Assembly (NCBI RefSeq): GCF_905475395.1
Contig: NC_058339.1
Span: 54,569,172-54,633,171, forward strand
From: Chrysoperla carnea
Taxonomy: Eukaryota; Arthropoda; Insecta; Neuroptera; Chrysopidae
Length of the DNA stretch: 64,000 nt
Direction: 5' to 3'
The notes beneath the pieces are model-generated. The model made no database searches. It saw nothing but the letters and a program-made list of their open reading frames with translations, and had not been told where the DNA came from. Shown here one piece after another: positions 23,001 through 35,673 of this stretch (positions within the stretch are counted from its first letter, which is position 1; each line of letters begins with the position of its first letter). The position numbers and the translations under genes are program-made.

Positions 23001-26000
23001 AAATTAATAGAAATAAACTTGACTGACACGTTAGCCTGGAGGTCAAAATTATCAATCTACCAAAAATGAACAAAACCAGAACGAATTTTTATGCTTAAAT
23101 TGAAAGCAGGTTGTAATTGTCTTGCATCAAAAATTGGATTTTTTTACTCTTATAAAGTCAATTTCTTATGCTTTGTACAATCCTATTAGAGAAAACATGG
23201 AAGGCAATTTTTTTAGAACCTATAATTATATTATTTTCTTAATCTTCTGTTTGTTTCTATATCGATTTCTAAATAAATTTTCATTAGTAGAAAAACATCT
23301 TAAAAATCGACTTGATTTTGTATCGTAAAAACTTAATGCATTTTATAAGTTTTCATAAATTGTTGAGTAATTCGTGAGATATTTAGAGTAGCATTATTCT
23401 TACTCCATCACTGATTAAAACATCCCTCTCAAATATGAGGTTCATGTATATTATATAAATAAAATTTTATAGTTTCCAAGCATGTTACGAAGCAGTTATA
23501 CGCGAACCATTACCAATCGATCATACCGGTGTTCCTTTGGAACATTTGGTTACATGCGTCGCTGGTGTAGATCTACAACAAGGACCGGCTAAACAAATAA
23601 TTTGGTCAGCACAAACATCACCTGAAGATGTAACAGAAGATGGTAGTTCGTATTCGGGATTATGCGGGTCACAATCACCAAATACACCTCTAGCAACACA
23701 ATTGGCATTATTTTCACGAGAGCTTGTTGATTTATTACGAACAACACCAAATTGTCGAGTATCATTTAATAAATTTATACCAGCATATCATCATCATTTT
23801 GGTCGACAATGTCGTGTAGCAGACTATGGATTTACGAAATTAGCTGAATTATTCGAATCGATGCCACATGTTGTTCAAGTAAGTGTTTTTGGAGATTTCT
23901 AGTATAGCAATTTTTGGACTGAAAGTAATTTTGTCAATAAATTTAAATATTTTTGTTTATTTGATAGATACTTGGAGAAGGTAATAAACGTATGATAACA
24001 TTATCACATAGAACACAGATACGTCGTTTTACCGGTGATTTAGTGCGGATATTAAAAGGATCAGCATCTAGACAGATTAACATAAGCGAATTTGCAGCAG
24101 CTGCTGAAAAAACTCTTGGTAAAGTTTGGGATCCTGTACATTATGGTGTTTGTGATCTAGATGATTTATTATCTGCAATACCTGAACATATCGTTGATAT
24201 AACTCCATTAACAGAAAATGATGCTATTATTGCTCTACCAAAACGTGTACAAACATCTGAAGAAATAAAACGAACACAACAATTCGCAATTCAGGTAAAT
24301 ATTTGGTGAATTTAATTTTATTAATTTAAAATTCAAATATTTAATATCCGTTGTTTTAAATTTGTACCCCCGTCAAATAACTTAATAATTATAATTTATT
24401 TTATAGGTTATCGAATTATTACGCCATGAACCACAGTGTGCAATGCATTTCAGTAAATTTGTTCCAGCTTATCATCATTATTTTAATCAACAATGTCGAG
24501 TAGCAGATTATGGTTTTGTCAAACTTATTGAATTGTTTGAAGCTATTCCAGAAATAGTTCAGGTGAATATATTTTCGTTGAATTCCACTGTATTAAATAA
24601 TAATTAACTACTTCATCCGTGAATTCTAAATCTATAAAATAAAAGATATTTCCGATGTCCAATCGGTAATTCTAGATTAGCAATATTTAGAACATTTTTA
24701 TACCATGTATGTATGAAATTTATCAAGGTATACTAAGTTTAGTCCCAAGTTTGTAACGCTTAAAAATATTAATTGAAAATTTGTGTATAGGTGTTCATAA
24801 AATCACATAATTAGTCAATTCCAGGTTGCCCGTCTGTCTGTCAACACGATAACTCAAAAACGAAAAGAGATATCAAGCTGAAACTTTTATAACGTGCTCA
24901 GGACGTAAAAAGTGAAGTCGAATTCGTAAATGAGTTACATAGATCAATTGGGTCTTGGGTCCGTAGGGCCCATCTTGTAAACCGTTAAAGATATAACAAA
25001 AGTATAAATGTAAAAATGTACCTTATAAAAAATAAACAAATTTTGTTTAAAACATTTTTTCGTAAACATCACTGTTTATCCGCGAAGACGCAAATTTAGT
25101 TTGGAGCATATAGTACCCATACATACGTATTGTATAAAAGTATGTATACGCGTATTGTATTTGTGTGTACGAAGAGTGGATATTTTTTTATACTTACATG
25201 ACGTAAAAAAAACGATTACGTAATCAACACTGTTTACACATGGAATTTCAAAAATAAAATCAGTCAATTGTTTGTTTTCATTAGTTTTTCTTAAATTTGT
25301 GTTCTATTTAAATTGAAATATTTCTATGGAATAAAAATTACATTACGATTTGCATCTCAAATTTATCTCATCACCAAATTGTTTACTTTATTATAAAACT
25401 ATTTTAGATTGAAGAAAAACCAGGTGAAGAACGAATAATTCGTTTAACCACAAAAGAAGCGTTAAGAATATTATCGAATCAAATCTTTCAATTAATTGTC
25501 AATAGTTCAATGAAAGGTCAAAATGGTATCCCAATGTCTGATATTCCAACACATTTTCTGCGAGAATATGGATATACATTACGACCCGATGGATATAATT
25601 GTAAATCGATTCGCGAATTATTAGATAAAATCGATGATTCTGTAATGGTTTGTAATATTTTTCTGTGATGAAAATTTTGTTCAATTATACTTATTGCGTT
25701 AAAATATTTTAATTTTTTTTCATAGATTGTTGATAATATGTTAATGTTAGTTGATCGATCAGTTTTCCGTACGTTAGGTCTTCGATTATGGAGAATTTTA
25801 ATGCAATTACCAAATTATTGTTTAACTTCAACAAATTTATTACAAAATTATCGTTCAACGTATAATCAGCATTATGAATTGAATCAACTCAAACAAATTT
25901 CATCGGTTGTGAAGGTACGCCTATTCTATTATTTAAAGAAACACTTATGCAATTTTTTGTATTAACTAAAATGTAATATATTAAAATCCAAACTTTAACA

Positions 26001-28419
26001 TTAACATTTGAAATACTTATAAAGAAAAATCAAGCCTTAACCGATTTGACGGTAGTCGTACTATCTTAATGAATAATTTTTTTCTTTTTAGATTACAAGC
26101 AAAAATAATGAAACATTTGTTGGACTAACACCATTATACATATTTGCAGCAAGAGCATACACCATTTTATATGAAAATAATACAAATAATATGAATTTGA
26201 CAATATTTCAAAATTTATACAAACAACGTTATGGTATTTTAAATCCTGAAGATGCTAATTGTCCAACTATTACGGCCTTAATCAATTCATTACCCGATAT
26301 TTTATTATTATCGTCACGTAATCGACTCAAACAAACGCTTTCAATTAATTCACAACTTGAAAGTAAGTATTTTTGTCTTTTTTTGTAACCTCATTTTTAT
26401 CTAAGCTCAAAGATATATGTCTGTTAAACACAATTTGCAATTAACGCGCATGAAAAATTATAAATTTTTGAATTTGCAATTGTCAAGTCCCTATCTCTAT
26501 CTATCAGTGATGGACAACAGAATGATGCATGACTTGGAAAAATCTGATCTGATTATTTAATATTGACGCACTTCGCTATTTCCGGTTTTGTTTAAAGTAA
26601 CGTCATGAAAACCAACCTTAGCAGACATTTAAATTATCTTAAATACATTGTTAAAATTTTTAATAGATGTTGGAGTACCCTTACCAGAAAGTGTCGATAG
26701 TATGAAAGTTGAAAAAGTTGCTGATGAAAAACTTTCAACATGGAGTTATTCAGAAATTAATCAACATAATCAAAATAGTAATTTGGAATCAACCGTCCAA
26801 GAAATGTTATGGCCTACAAAAATGTATTCAACAGCACGTTCCTATTCACCTCCTAAGCCAGATACACCACCATCAAACGTTAGTAATGTTTTTTTGTTTG
26901 TTTTAATATAAAATGATATTTCTGCGATAAAATTATAAAAATTAATATTTTCACTTTTTAGGGTGCTACGAACTGGAATGAAATGTGGGGCAGTCCGTCC
27001 GCTGCGAATTATGTAAGTAGTTATATGCAAAAAATTTCTTATGAAATGTTCTAAAGTAACTGCCTTTAAAAAAAAACTAGAATTTTTTTTCATTTGTAAT
27101 ACTTTTTGTTTGTTGCAGAATTTATCGATACCGATGCCTATTTCCGAAGTGAACAATTTACCAGATAGTCCAATGTCATTAATATCACCAGCACGATTTT
27201 TACTCCCTGCTTATATGAATTCATATGGAGAACAATCAATTTTAATGTCACCTCCAGCTAGTGCTTTGCCACAACCTAATTTGTTGGATACAGGTATATT
27301 AAGATTATATATTAACAATTTTTGATACACCAACGCTTCCATTTTTCGAATATTAACATAAACAAATTTTTTGTAATTATTACAGAAACAGAATCATGCG
27401 ACTCAAAAAGTGAATCAAATAATCAAAAATCACCAACCACGCCAAACCGTTGTAGACGTAAGTATAAAATGATAATGAGTGAATTGAGAGGGGCATATCA
27501 AATATTATAGAAATGTTCTACAAGCTTAAAAAAAAAAAAACATATATTATGTCACACGATTTTTCAGATTTTGTAGACGCCTATCCCCATATGTCATATT
27601 TGTCAGTTTTTAATTTAATAATCTGCAGAAAATTTGGTTTAACGTCTTGATTTTTGTGACCTCAATAGATTTAATTATCTCCAGAGGTGGATTAACAAAT
27701 TATGCACCCGTAGGCATGTTAAAAAATTAGCCCCCACCCTCTTGAAGTTCAACCACAAATCTGTCTATAATTACTGCATATACTGTCACTCTGAATGATT
27801 CCCGATCAGATTATGAAGAAGTAATATCTTCGGAAGATTCATCTGCTGTGAGCTTTTTCTTTGTGTCTTTTTCATATTCTTTGACTATTGAGAATTACAA
27901 GGTTTGCTGTTCATTTTTATTAAAATTTTCCCTTTCTGCAGAAATTATGTGAATTTAGACTGTCATACATTTGAATAACTGTACAAATGTCAATATCAAC
28001 GGATTGTAATTTTTTGAATACTTACACAATTCATTTTATGTTTGTTTAAAAACTTTCACGCGAGTGCCCCTTTGTAACCCCACGCCTGTAGGCACGTGCC
28101 TATTTTGCCTTAAAGGTAACCCCTGACTATCACAATTTTAAAATTTCCCAGAACAAGTTGAACTATTTGTTAGAGATCTTCAGTGGTGCCCTGTCCCTTA
28201 ATGCGTGATATAAATTATAAATTAACATATGTAACGCAATCAAAACAGCTTCGTTAAATGTTAACAATTTGTAAGACGTTAAAATTACTTTTATGTCTTT
28301 AGTATTTTGTATTCGCTCACTCTTGAGTCAATTCTTCTAGTAAAATTATCTAACGAATTGAAATATTTACAGGTAAATTACGTGTCGCTGCACAATTTAA
28401 ATCACCAATCAGTCTGTAA
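14034..28419 (+). CDS. MARF1: Meiosis regulator and mRNA stability factor 1 (NYN ribonuclease, RRM and LOTUS protein)
   Basis: RNA-silencing factor acting in oocytes. Twenty coding exons: 14034-14498, 15418-15840, 17141-17328, 18788-18897, 19102-19316, 19380-19649, 19851-20090, 21095-21238, 21634-21989, 23473-23878, 23968-24294, 24407-24562, 25408-25647, 25726-25914, 26092-26362, 26667-26878, 26962-27012, 27119-27293, 27386-27457 and 28373-28419. All are GT-AG and in phase, giving 1518 residues. The NYN (PIN-like) domain is at about 143-270, with acidic residues D150 (WDIEN), D187, D218 and D244. RRM1 is at about 305-395 (LIIWNLPKG) and RRM2 at about 586-668. Eight LOTUS/OST-HTH repeats span about 683-1335, three of them with the FIPAYHHHF type of motif. 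The C-terminal [14 protein letters not shown] matches the end of vertebrate MARF1. The acceptor at 14027-14028 means the exon starts at 14029, so I take the ATG at 14034; a 5' exon may exist. Its introns hold many repeats. Confidence 0.96.
14700..14830. repeat. Repeat fragment in MARF1 intron 1, related to 4660-4770
   Basis: Shares TTCGTGACTC, TACTGATTTAAAT, GGAGGAAGG and an ATTATCTTAGA-like block with the segment left of the zinc-finger gene, in the same order. Class unknown. The rest of intron 1 (14499-15417) shows nothing recognisable. Confidence 0.5.
16406..16553. mobile_element. Foldback MITE in MARF1 intron 2
   Basis: The left arm (about 16406-16465, with AACTAAAAGGTAAAAAATAA and ATTATTTTATCGTAA) is complementary with a few mismatches to the right arm (about 16486-16553, with TTACGATAAAATGC and ATCTTTTAGTTAAGC). 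The loop is about 20 nt. It would form a long hairpin in the pre-mRNA. No coding capacity. Confidence 0.7.
20370..20660. repeat. CGACCCGCTTCGC-type dispersed repeat copy in MARF1 intron 7
   Basis: Shares ACTCGCTGGG, AAAAGTAAAGAT, TTGCTCTCACTTATCCC, CATAACAATCGAAATA, TTTTACACAGGTAAAATAT and TTCATTGAGTGTATCA with 13450-13680, in order. The 5' CGACC part is missing. Confidence 0.65.
21318..21490. mobile_element. Foldback element in MARF1 intron 8
   Basis: Imperfect terminal inverted repeats of about 32 bp: the left end carries TTACCATAGAGATAATTCCA and the right end TGGCATTATCTCCATGGTAG. The core contains the TTCACTTATTGCGTTTT block that also appears at about 4455. A non-autonomous DNA transposon is likely. 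Confidence 0.6.
22343..22967 (+). repeat. Dispersed 0.6-kb repeat family, copy B (MARF1 intron 9, sense)
   Basis: A well-preserved copy starting AACAAGTGAAAACAAACAAT and ending TATACATGGTATAAAA. It contains the GACGGACGGACGGACAACCG block and GGTCCTACGGACCCAAGACC. It lies 5' of exon 10 in the same strand sense as the gene and is opposite in orientation to copy C. Confidence 0.85.
24700..25283 (-). repeat. Dispersed 0.6-kb repeat family, copy C (MARF1 intron 12, antisense)
   Basis: Reads in reverse complement: starts ATACCATGTATGTATGAAAT, then ACTAAGTTTAGTCCCAAGTT, and ends CAGTCAATTGTTTGTTTTCA. Together with copy B it forms an inverted pair around exons 10-12 of MARF1. Confidence 0.85.
27682..28125. 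mobile_element. hAT-like non-autonomous element in MARF1 intron 19
   Basis: The left end is CAGAGGTGGATTAACAAATT. The right end, read in reverse, is CAGGGGTTACCTTTAAGGCA. Both have the CAG-G-GG start of hAT termini followed by GTAGGCA and GTGCCTA blocks. The 8 bp outside are ATTATCTC and ACTATCAC (6 of 8 match), a decayed 8-bp target duplication. No transposase frame remains. Confidence 0.6.
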
Positions 28420-31400
28420 GAATCATTTTATTATATAAAACAATTTATAAAATGTTGCTATTTACTTTTTGAGACTGATTTTAACAACAAAAATTTATTA
28501 TCAAAGTAAGAGTACCTGATCGCAATTAATAAATAATAAGAATAATAATAATAATATTATTGTGATAATTTCATTTCATCGAATCAAATCATGTTATTTA
28601 AATAAATGTTCACATAGATATTTAGTATTTTGAACATCGCCATTAGAACATATAATTTATAAATAGCAGTCATTTTTTTATTTTAATTAAATGTTAAGAT
28701 ATTTCTTTTTAAGATGTCGAATCAATTAAGAATGTAGTTTATTTCTTAGTCTTGAAGAACACAAATGATTTAGTTATTGGATGGACATCGTATATTGAGA
28801 TAAAAAATTCTCATTTCAAAATGAAAATTCGAATTATAAATTTTAACATGTTTTTCTTTCTAATTTATTCAAAGTCGGTTATGTTTCTTGAAGACTAAGA
28901 ACTTCTAAATTATCAAGGTACTTCGAAAGTCGTAATTAATATAACGAAAATAATTATCATAAACACGTTTGTTATCAATCGTTGGGATTGTAGAGATCAA
29001 ATCAATGTTCGAGGGGGAGATATACAAGATGATTCATTCTTCCACCCCTGTTCGTAGTAACTGCCATTCAATATTCAAAGATGCCACGGTTTACATTTAA
29101 GATAAAATATTTTTCTAAACCGTAGATCATTTATTTTCGACTCCAAAATTAAGTCTAACATGCTAACCAAGTTTCGGTAGCAAACGTGTTATTTAGCCAA
29201 GAAGCAAATCCTTGGTCTACTAGATCCAAAATGGGATAAACATTTAAATGATTAGTTAATAATATCGATGATCAATTTCTAATTACAATATCAATAATTC
29301 GATAGGTTATTTAATCAAATATAATTATCAAGTCCTTTTGAAAATATCAGTTAAAGGATAAAGATTATAATATCTCAGAAGGGAAGTTATTTTTCTAATA
29401 AAATAATAGAAATATTATTTAATTTAATCCATTTTCTCTGCTATTTATAAAATCATTCGAATTTATAAAAAAAAAAAAAAACATGTGAGACATTTTATCG
29501 AATTACTACATTTTTCTCATTAAAACTTTGTATTTTGTATGTGTTCATAGTACTTATATTAATTTTATTTTATGTATAAAAATTGACCAAAAAAAGCAAA
29601 AAAGAAATATAATGTTGTGGGGGGTATGATATTATAAAACAAGAGGTTACGAAACAAAATTCTATACTATGTAATACATAATTAATTTTTGATTGAACTC
29701 AAATTGAAACGAAGTTCAAGGTTTGTTGATTAGACATTTAACTTATCTTAATTTGACCCACATAAAACTTTGTTTATCTCACGCTAAAGTTTATAAAAAT
29801 TAAAAAAACCTTCACTCTAAATATAAGAATAAATTTCTTATTGCATAATAAATTTATTCAATTTCTTTTATTTACTGCAGTTAAATCGAACACTGTTATG
29901 GTTTTTATATATTTTAGAGGATAACGAAGTTGTTAAACAAAGTTTTATATAGTCCAAATTCCCTGTATGAACATTAACTTCGTCACAATGCTGTGTTCTT
30001 TATCATTAATATAAATGGCGATTAGATTGAATTTACATTTAAAGTAATCTTAACAAATTAACGCTCACATGGTTATGCCTCCCAGAAGAGGGGGAATTTA
30101 AATTTACATATTACCGTTATATATTTGTATTCTTATCTGATAATCTTTAAACCATACATTTCTTTATTAATTTAAATGTACGATCTTCATTTAGTATTAA
30201 GGATTCAGTGAGGAATATTGAGGTGGCCTCTTGTATTGTTATCGTATGTGGAGGGCTCTTAGACTCAGCCTTGTATCTCAGAAAACATAGATTAATACAA
30301 AAGAGATAATAAAATACACAAATCAATCGATAACTTTTTTTAATTAAATATTTTTAATTGTTTATCAATTAAAAATTTGTATATGAAAAAACATTTGCGT
30401 TTTGAATCCCCTTACGATAATTCAAAAAAGCATAATTTTTAGTATAATATCGAATTATCAGTAATCAGAATGAATTTCTCATTAAATTTGCGCAGTGCGC
30501 ACTTTGTTATAGAATACAAAAAAGGAATAATTGTTATTATGCAATATTAGTTTTTACAATATTTTTATTTAAATATGTACTTTTTTTCAAGGTTTATGAA
30601 TTTTATCGATTTAATTATTTCTAATCAATCGTTTTTAATAGGTTTTAACAAATGCGGAATAATAGAATATGCTTTAAATTTTAAAAATAAGCTTTAAGTT
30701 TTAAAAAAATTTAACGTACTTTTAGAATAAAATTATATCGAATAATATGAATTTAATCGAAATATAACGAGCTCCATTTTTTTGTGTTTAAACATAGGTG
30801 TATTATAGAAAAAGCTTACGAATCGATTGCATTTTAATTTTAGCGTATTGAAGCTTTTCTACATAGGTTGGTTTTGGTAATTCTCAATTTTCCAATAAAG
30901 TATACATTTTTTAAAATAACAAATTTGTCTTTCATAAACAGCAAAACGCTTTTTAGACCAGAATTTTATTCCAAAAATTGATGTATATCTACACGGAAAT
31001 TGTTGGGATGTATTTTTTATCGCTGTAATTTTTACTATTTATAACAGACACTTTAAATATTCGATTATTCCAAAAAGGTTTATGCGCTACGGGAAAATAT
31101 TTTATTTTTCAATTAAAATAAAAGTTTCTAAATCAATGCGCGTTAAAAAAATTCTAAATCGAATCGGGAAAGTAAATTAAATTTAATCAAAATTAGCCTT
31201 GAGCCGATTTTTCAAAAAGGAAAAGAAGTACACTGTTTTTTTTCGATATTTGGAACCCATTGCCTTCGATCGATCTAAGAAAGAGGCAGTGCGGTAAACA
31301 TATAATATTTTTAAAATGTGCAGGGAAACAAATATCCAGAGAAAAAGAATATGGTTAAATTAAAAATTAATTACTAAAAAGAGTAGTTAAACAATAACTA

Positions 31401-34400
31401 ATTGAATACCATTAATGTATTAATTTTCTTGAATGCAATTTAGAGATATAGTTCCATATTTTGTTTTTAAAAACGATTGATTACTAATAAAAATAATTCA
31501 GTATTTAATTTTAATTATAAATTACTGAAATAAGTTTTATGTATCTATATATAATTATGAATTTTAAAAATAGTTTCGTTTCGATAAAAACACGACAGTA
31601 ACATCGAAAGTAGTTTTATATTCAGATACAAATTGCGTTTATTATTGATTTATTTTTTTGTGATATTATTTAATATTCGACGAAATATAATAATTTTCTA
31701 GTAGTGATTAAGAATTGAACTATAATTATTGTATATTCAAATTAGTCCAAACATCTGGTTTACCTAAAAAAATAAGCAAAAAGATTTTTTCGAATTTCCA
31801 TTTTTTCTTTTCAACTATAAAAGTTTTGTACAAAATTATTCTAAATAAAAGTTCCATTCAATTTTGCTAACGCATTGTAAGAATAGAAAAACAGCTAACG
31901 TTAAAAAAACTAATGATTTTCTTCGAAGCTTCTTTTTTTTATAGTCAGCGTCAAAAACAAAAATTATTCGGTCAATCAGTCAAGTAAGGAAAATCTTTTT
32001 CGAAACGCTTTGATGTACTCAGTGTAGAAACAAAAATTACTCGGTCAATCGAAACAATTTTTTTAGTCCCTAACCGAAAAACAAAACAGAATTAAAATTA
32101 TTAAAGTTTTTTTAAGAAAGTTGAAAATATATTAGGGATCACGGAAGAGAAGAAACTGTATTAAATGTTCAGCTTTCTCAAAATCATTTTAATACACTTT
32201 TTGTTTTTCGAAAACAAAAATGTCGTAGGTCATAGTAGATGATTGATTCACCAAACGATTTTTATTTTTGATTTTGAAAAAAATCATTAGATTTTTTAAG
32301 CGAAGATTTTGAGTTATAGAAAATTTTCTTAAAAAAAATTATGTACACGATCAGGAAATTTATTTAAAAAGCAAATTTTCCCCTCCAACACATTCAAACT
32401 TTCCATGTTGAAAGTTTGAATTGTTAAAATTATCTCTAAATTTTTTTTAGGTAAACCTCTTTATCTGAGCAGCTAATGCTTGGGCTAATAAATAAACAAA
32501 TGCAGGTTATAATTTAATTAAGGTAATTAAACATTCCTTTTTTTTATTAAACGTTTTATTTTTCACGAAAATAATCAATAGCATGTTTTTCATTATACGA
32601 AAAATAATTTTATCAATTTTTTTACTTAAAAAAAATGTGTTAATTAAGGTTTATTTATATTTTATTAGGGTTTTCATTAAACACAAACTTTTTAAAAATT
32701 GTAAATAAAATGAATTAAAAATTATTAAGTAATGCCCAACGCACATTGATCAAGCCAAAATCTTGTTAAACAAAATGATTTTGCTTAAATTACTTAAAAC
32801 GTAAATTGATCTATCTTGAAAATTATTTTTTACCAAGGCATAATGTTCGATCAGTGTGCGTAGACATCTAACAAAACGTATAAAGTGTTATATAAAGATG
32901 TCTGATCAATATTTACTTCATGTTGTACTTTTTGAATGAAGACATGTAGAACAAACGCACATTTTTCTTGAGTGCAGTATTGGATCTTAGAAAAGGATTT
33001 CAATACAATTTTATGCTTTTTATTTAAAATTTGTAAGAAAAGTGAATTTCTCGAAGGAAATTGAGAAATAACAGTGAAATTTCTAAATAGTTTACTGAAT
33101 ATATGAAAAAAAAAATTGTTTTTATCTTTTATTTGACTGAATATGGTATTTTTAATTATGTATTAATTGTTTGTTGTGTAAATGTAAAATTTCCATGAAA
33201 AAAAATTGTAAAACTTCTGAAGAATCTAATTTCATTATCAATAAATATTTTTGTCTAAATTTTATACAAGGTATTTTTCTGTGTTAATATGCAGTTTCAA
33301 TAAACAAACATAATGTCATGCCACTTTTTACCCAAAAAGAAATTTGAGAAAATAATGTGAAGGTCCATTAAAATCATTTTTCCTGAATGAAAATCGTGAA
33401 AAACATTTTTTTTTTATACTTTAGCGCCACCTACTTTTTGTAATTTAACTCGTATGACGTTGCTTCAATGACATAAAATGTAGCCGACAATGTCCTCTAC
33501 ATTTTTTATTTGAAAAACTTTTCACTTAAACCAATAGATTTCGAGAAAAACGCATACCAAATTTTTTTTTCCATTGTTTAGGATTTCCTCAAAAACAGCG
33601 GAACGAAAAATTCTCTCAATTTTTTTTAAAGTTATTTACATGCCCCCCTAACGATCTATAACCTCAGATTCACCATTGAAATTTTTTCCAGGTCCCGCCG
33701 TTTTTTCGTTTAGATTGACTGAATCAGAAGGGAAGCATGATGTCTTGTATTTAGGTACAAATCCATGAGAGAGAAAATTTAGAGATTTCGTCTTTTTTTC
33801 TCCTTGTTTACTGAAGTATCTATTGTAAAACTAAAAATTCGAATTTCATTATGAATAAATATTTGTCTATATTTTTGTAAGGTTTTATCTTTATACACTT
33901 AATAGACGCTATCAAATCAGTTGTATCATTCGACACACTTTTGTTCAAAAGGCTGTTTCAAACCTAAAAAATGGAACAAAAACAAAAAAAAACAAAACTT
34001 AATGTCTTATATCTTTATTTTACATTATCTTTATAATAACATAACCAAAATTTGAGTGGATTTCTTCCCAGATAGGCTTTAAATTAATATTTTTATGATG
34101 CATCAGGTAGAAATATCCGAAAATATATTTAGCAAAAGGGAATGGTTCACACCAAAAATTTTTTGGCAAACAGTGATGGGCCTTGAATTTATGTAAGTAA
34201 TGATTTAATGACAATTCCTACTTTTTTTGAGGAATGACCTATGAATTACAACGGATATGTATTGGATTCAACCTTCCTAGCACCTTAAGTTATAATTTGA
34301 TACCCATAATATAACTTGCCGTCTAATTTTTACATAGGAAAACGTTTGTGGGATTTGTGAAGGATGTCGTACGAGGGGTTAGCCAAATATAAGTATGAAA

Positions 34401-34758
34401 TTAACCGTCACATCGGTTATCCATCATAAAAGTTATGAAGAATTGAAATTTAACATATTATAAATTTAACTCTACCTTTTCACTCTCTTTCGATTTGGAT
34501 CGCCAAAAATATTTTTGGGTATCCTGATCTGATATATGTAGTATCGATTAGGATTCCCGTTTTCGGGAAAAATTTCATTCCAAATTGTTCTTCATTTAAT
34601 CATCAATATTAATTTTAAAGTAAAATTGTAAAAATATCCGAAATAGAATAATTAATTTTAAATCAAATACAAAATACCGTTCCCTGTATATTTATAAATG
34701 TAGTGTATAATGTAAGAAATATCCTCCCGCCTTATCGAGACTCAGTCGTTACATTTAA
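28420..34758. other. 6.3-kb gene-poor, very AT-rich stretch after MARF1
   Basis: No coding exon or RNA gene was recognised on either strand. The first few hundred bases are presumably MARF1 3' UTR. Inside it I see a candidate inverted-repeat element (31757-32457), a perfect 11-bp stem hairpin at 32393-32420 (TTCAAACTTTC, loop CATGTT) and a short inverted pair ACGCACATTGATCA / GATCAGTGTGCGT at about 32750 and 32852. Otherwise only A/T-rich sequence. Confidence 0.6.
31757..32457. repeat. Candidate element with 16-bp inverted ends
   Basis: GGTTTACCTAAAAAAA at the left end is matched by TTTTTTTTAGGTAAACC at the right end, about 700 bp apart. The interior repeats CAAAAATTATTCGGTCAATC / CAAAAATTACTCGGTCAATC about 73 bp apart. 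The A-tract part of the ends weakens the case. Confidence 0.35.
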
Positions 34759-34870
34759 TTACACCGTAAACAACTTGCCGTAAACCTGCATTTTGCGTAA
34801 TTCATTTCTATGGGTAAAACAATTAGAATGATCGTATAATCCTTGATAATTTAACTCTCGATCGCAAATT

Positions 34871-35668
34871 TTACAAGAAGCAGAATTTTACATCTTCACT
34901 ACATGGTGTATAAAAAACTTGTTCACGTTGAAATTGGTTATCTTTGCTCCTCCACTCAAAATGATAACAATATACATTCCAACATTCCTTATCGATTTGA
35001 TCTCTATGATCATCACTTTTCAAATGATTTTGTACTTGATCAAAACCACCATTTATATTCAAATCGCAGATAAGACAATAAAAGTAATTTTTTTCTAAAA
35101 ATTGAATGTTTAAAGACATATTTTTTCCTGTAATCCCCATTACATCAATTAATAAATTAAATGGATAGTATATACTAGGAGATTGTGTTGTTCCAGTCCA
35201 TGGAACTGGGCCATAATAATCCCTTGAAAGATTCGATTGATGCGCATTACCATTGATATGCTTCCAAAGATTAGTTTCGTTATAACTCAGAAATGTCTGA
35301 CATAAATCACAGCAGGTATTATCTACATCGCGGGGAGAAAAATATACTTGATGCATTTGTAATGAAAGTGTAACCCTATTCCAAAAATTGTGATATACAC
35401 TTAAATATGAAAAAACTTCATCATCTATAGTATTGTAAAACATGTCTTCAAGATTTTCAGCATGGTTGGTATTATTAATATGATTATCTAATTCGTCCTC
35501 ATCGAAAATACTTCTAAAAAATTCCCCTGCGTCATTTTGTCCACTACAAACCAAACATTTTATTTTATTTTTAAATTGTTGAAATGCCCATTCTGTATCT
35601 TCAACTGCATGGGTCAAACGTATCAAGTTATAAGGATAATATAAATCATGAGCGTTATTTATCTCCAT
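34871..35668 (-). CDS. U1/matrin-like zinc-finger protein with duplicated architecture, frameshifted near the 3' end
   Basis: 265 residues from the ATG at 35668 (MEINNAHDLYYPYNLIRL). An acceptor TTGTTTCAG directly upstream (exon from 35674) indicates a further 5' exon, so residues encoded upstream of this point are not used. Three fingers of the C-x2-C...H-x5-H type are seen: CLVC...HINNTNH, CDLC...HINGNAH and CLIC...HLKSDDH. The arrangement is a tandem pair: YYPYNL + finger, QVYFSPRD + finger, then YYPFNL + finger, QVFYTP. The fourth finger expected after QVFYTP exists, but in the +1 frame (CKICDREL...DHSNCFTH) and continues to a stop at 34759. So the frame is broken at about 34875-34890, by mutation, assembly error or, less likely, recoding. 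Such fingers often bind double-stranded RNA. Function not known to me. Confidence 0.7.
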   Translation of the reverse strand: MEINNAHDLYYPYNLIRLTHAVEDTEWAFQQFKNKIKCLVCSGQNDAGEFFRSIFDEDELDNHINNTNHAENLEDMFYNTIDDEVFSYLSVYHNFWNRVTLSLQMHQVYFSPRDVDNTCCDLCQTFLSYNETNLWKHINGNAHQSNLSRDYYGPVPWTGTTQSPSIYYPFNLLIDVMGITGKNMSLNIQFLEKNYFYCLICDLNINGGFDQVQNHLKSDDHRDQIDKECWNVYCYHFEWRSKDNQFQREQVFYTPCSEDVKFCFL

Positions 35669-35673
35669 TTTAT

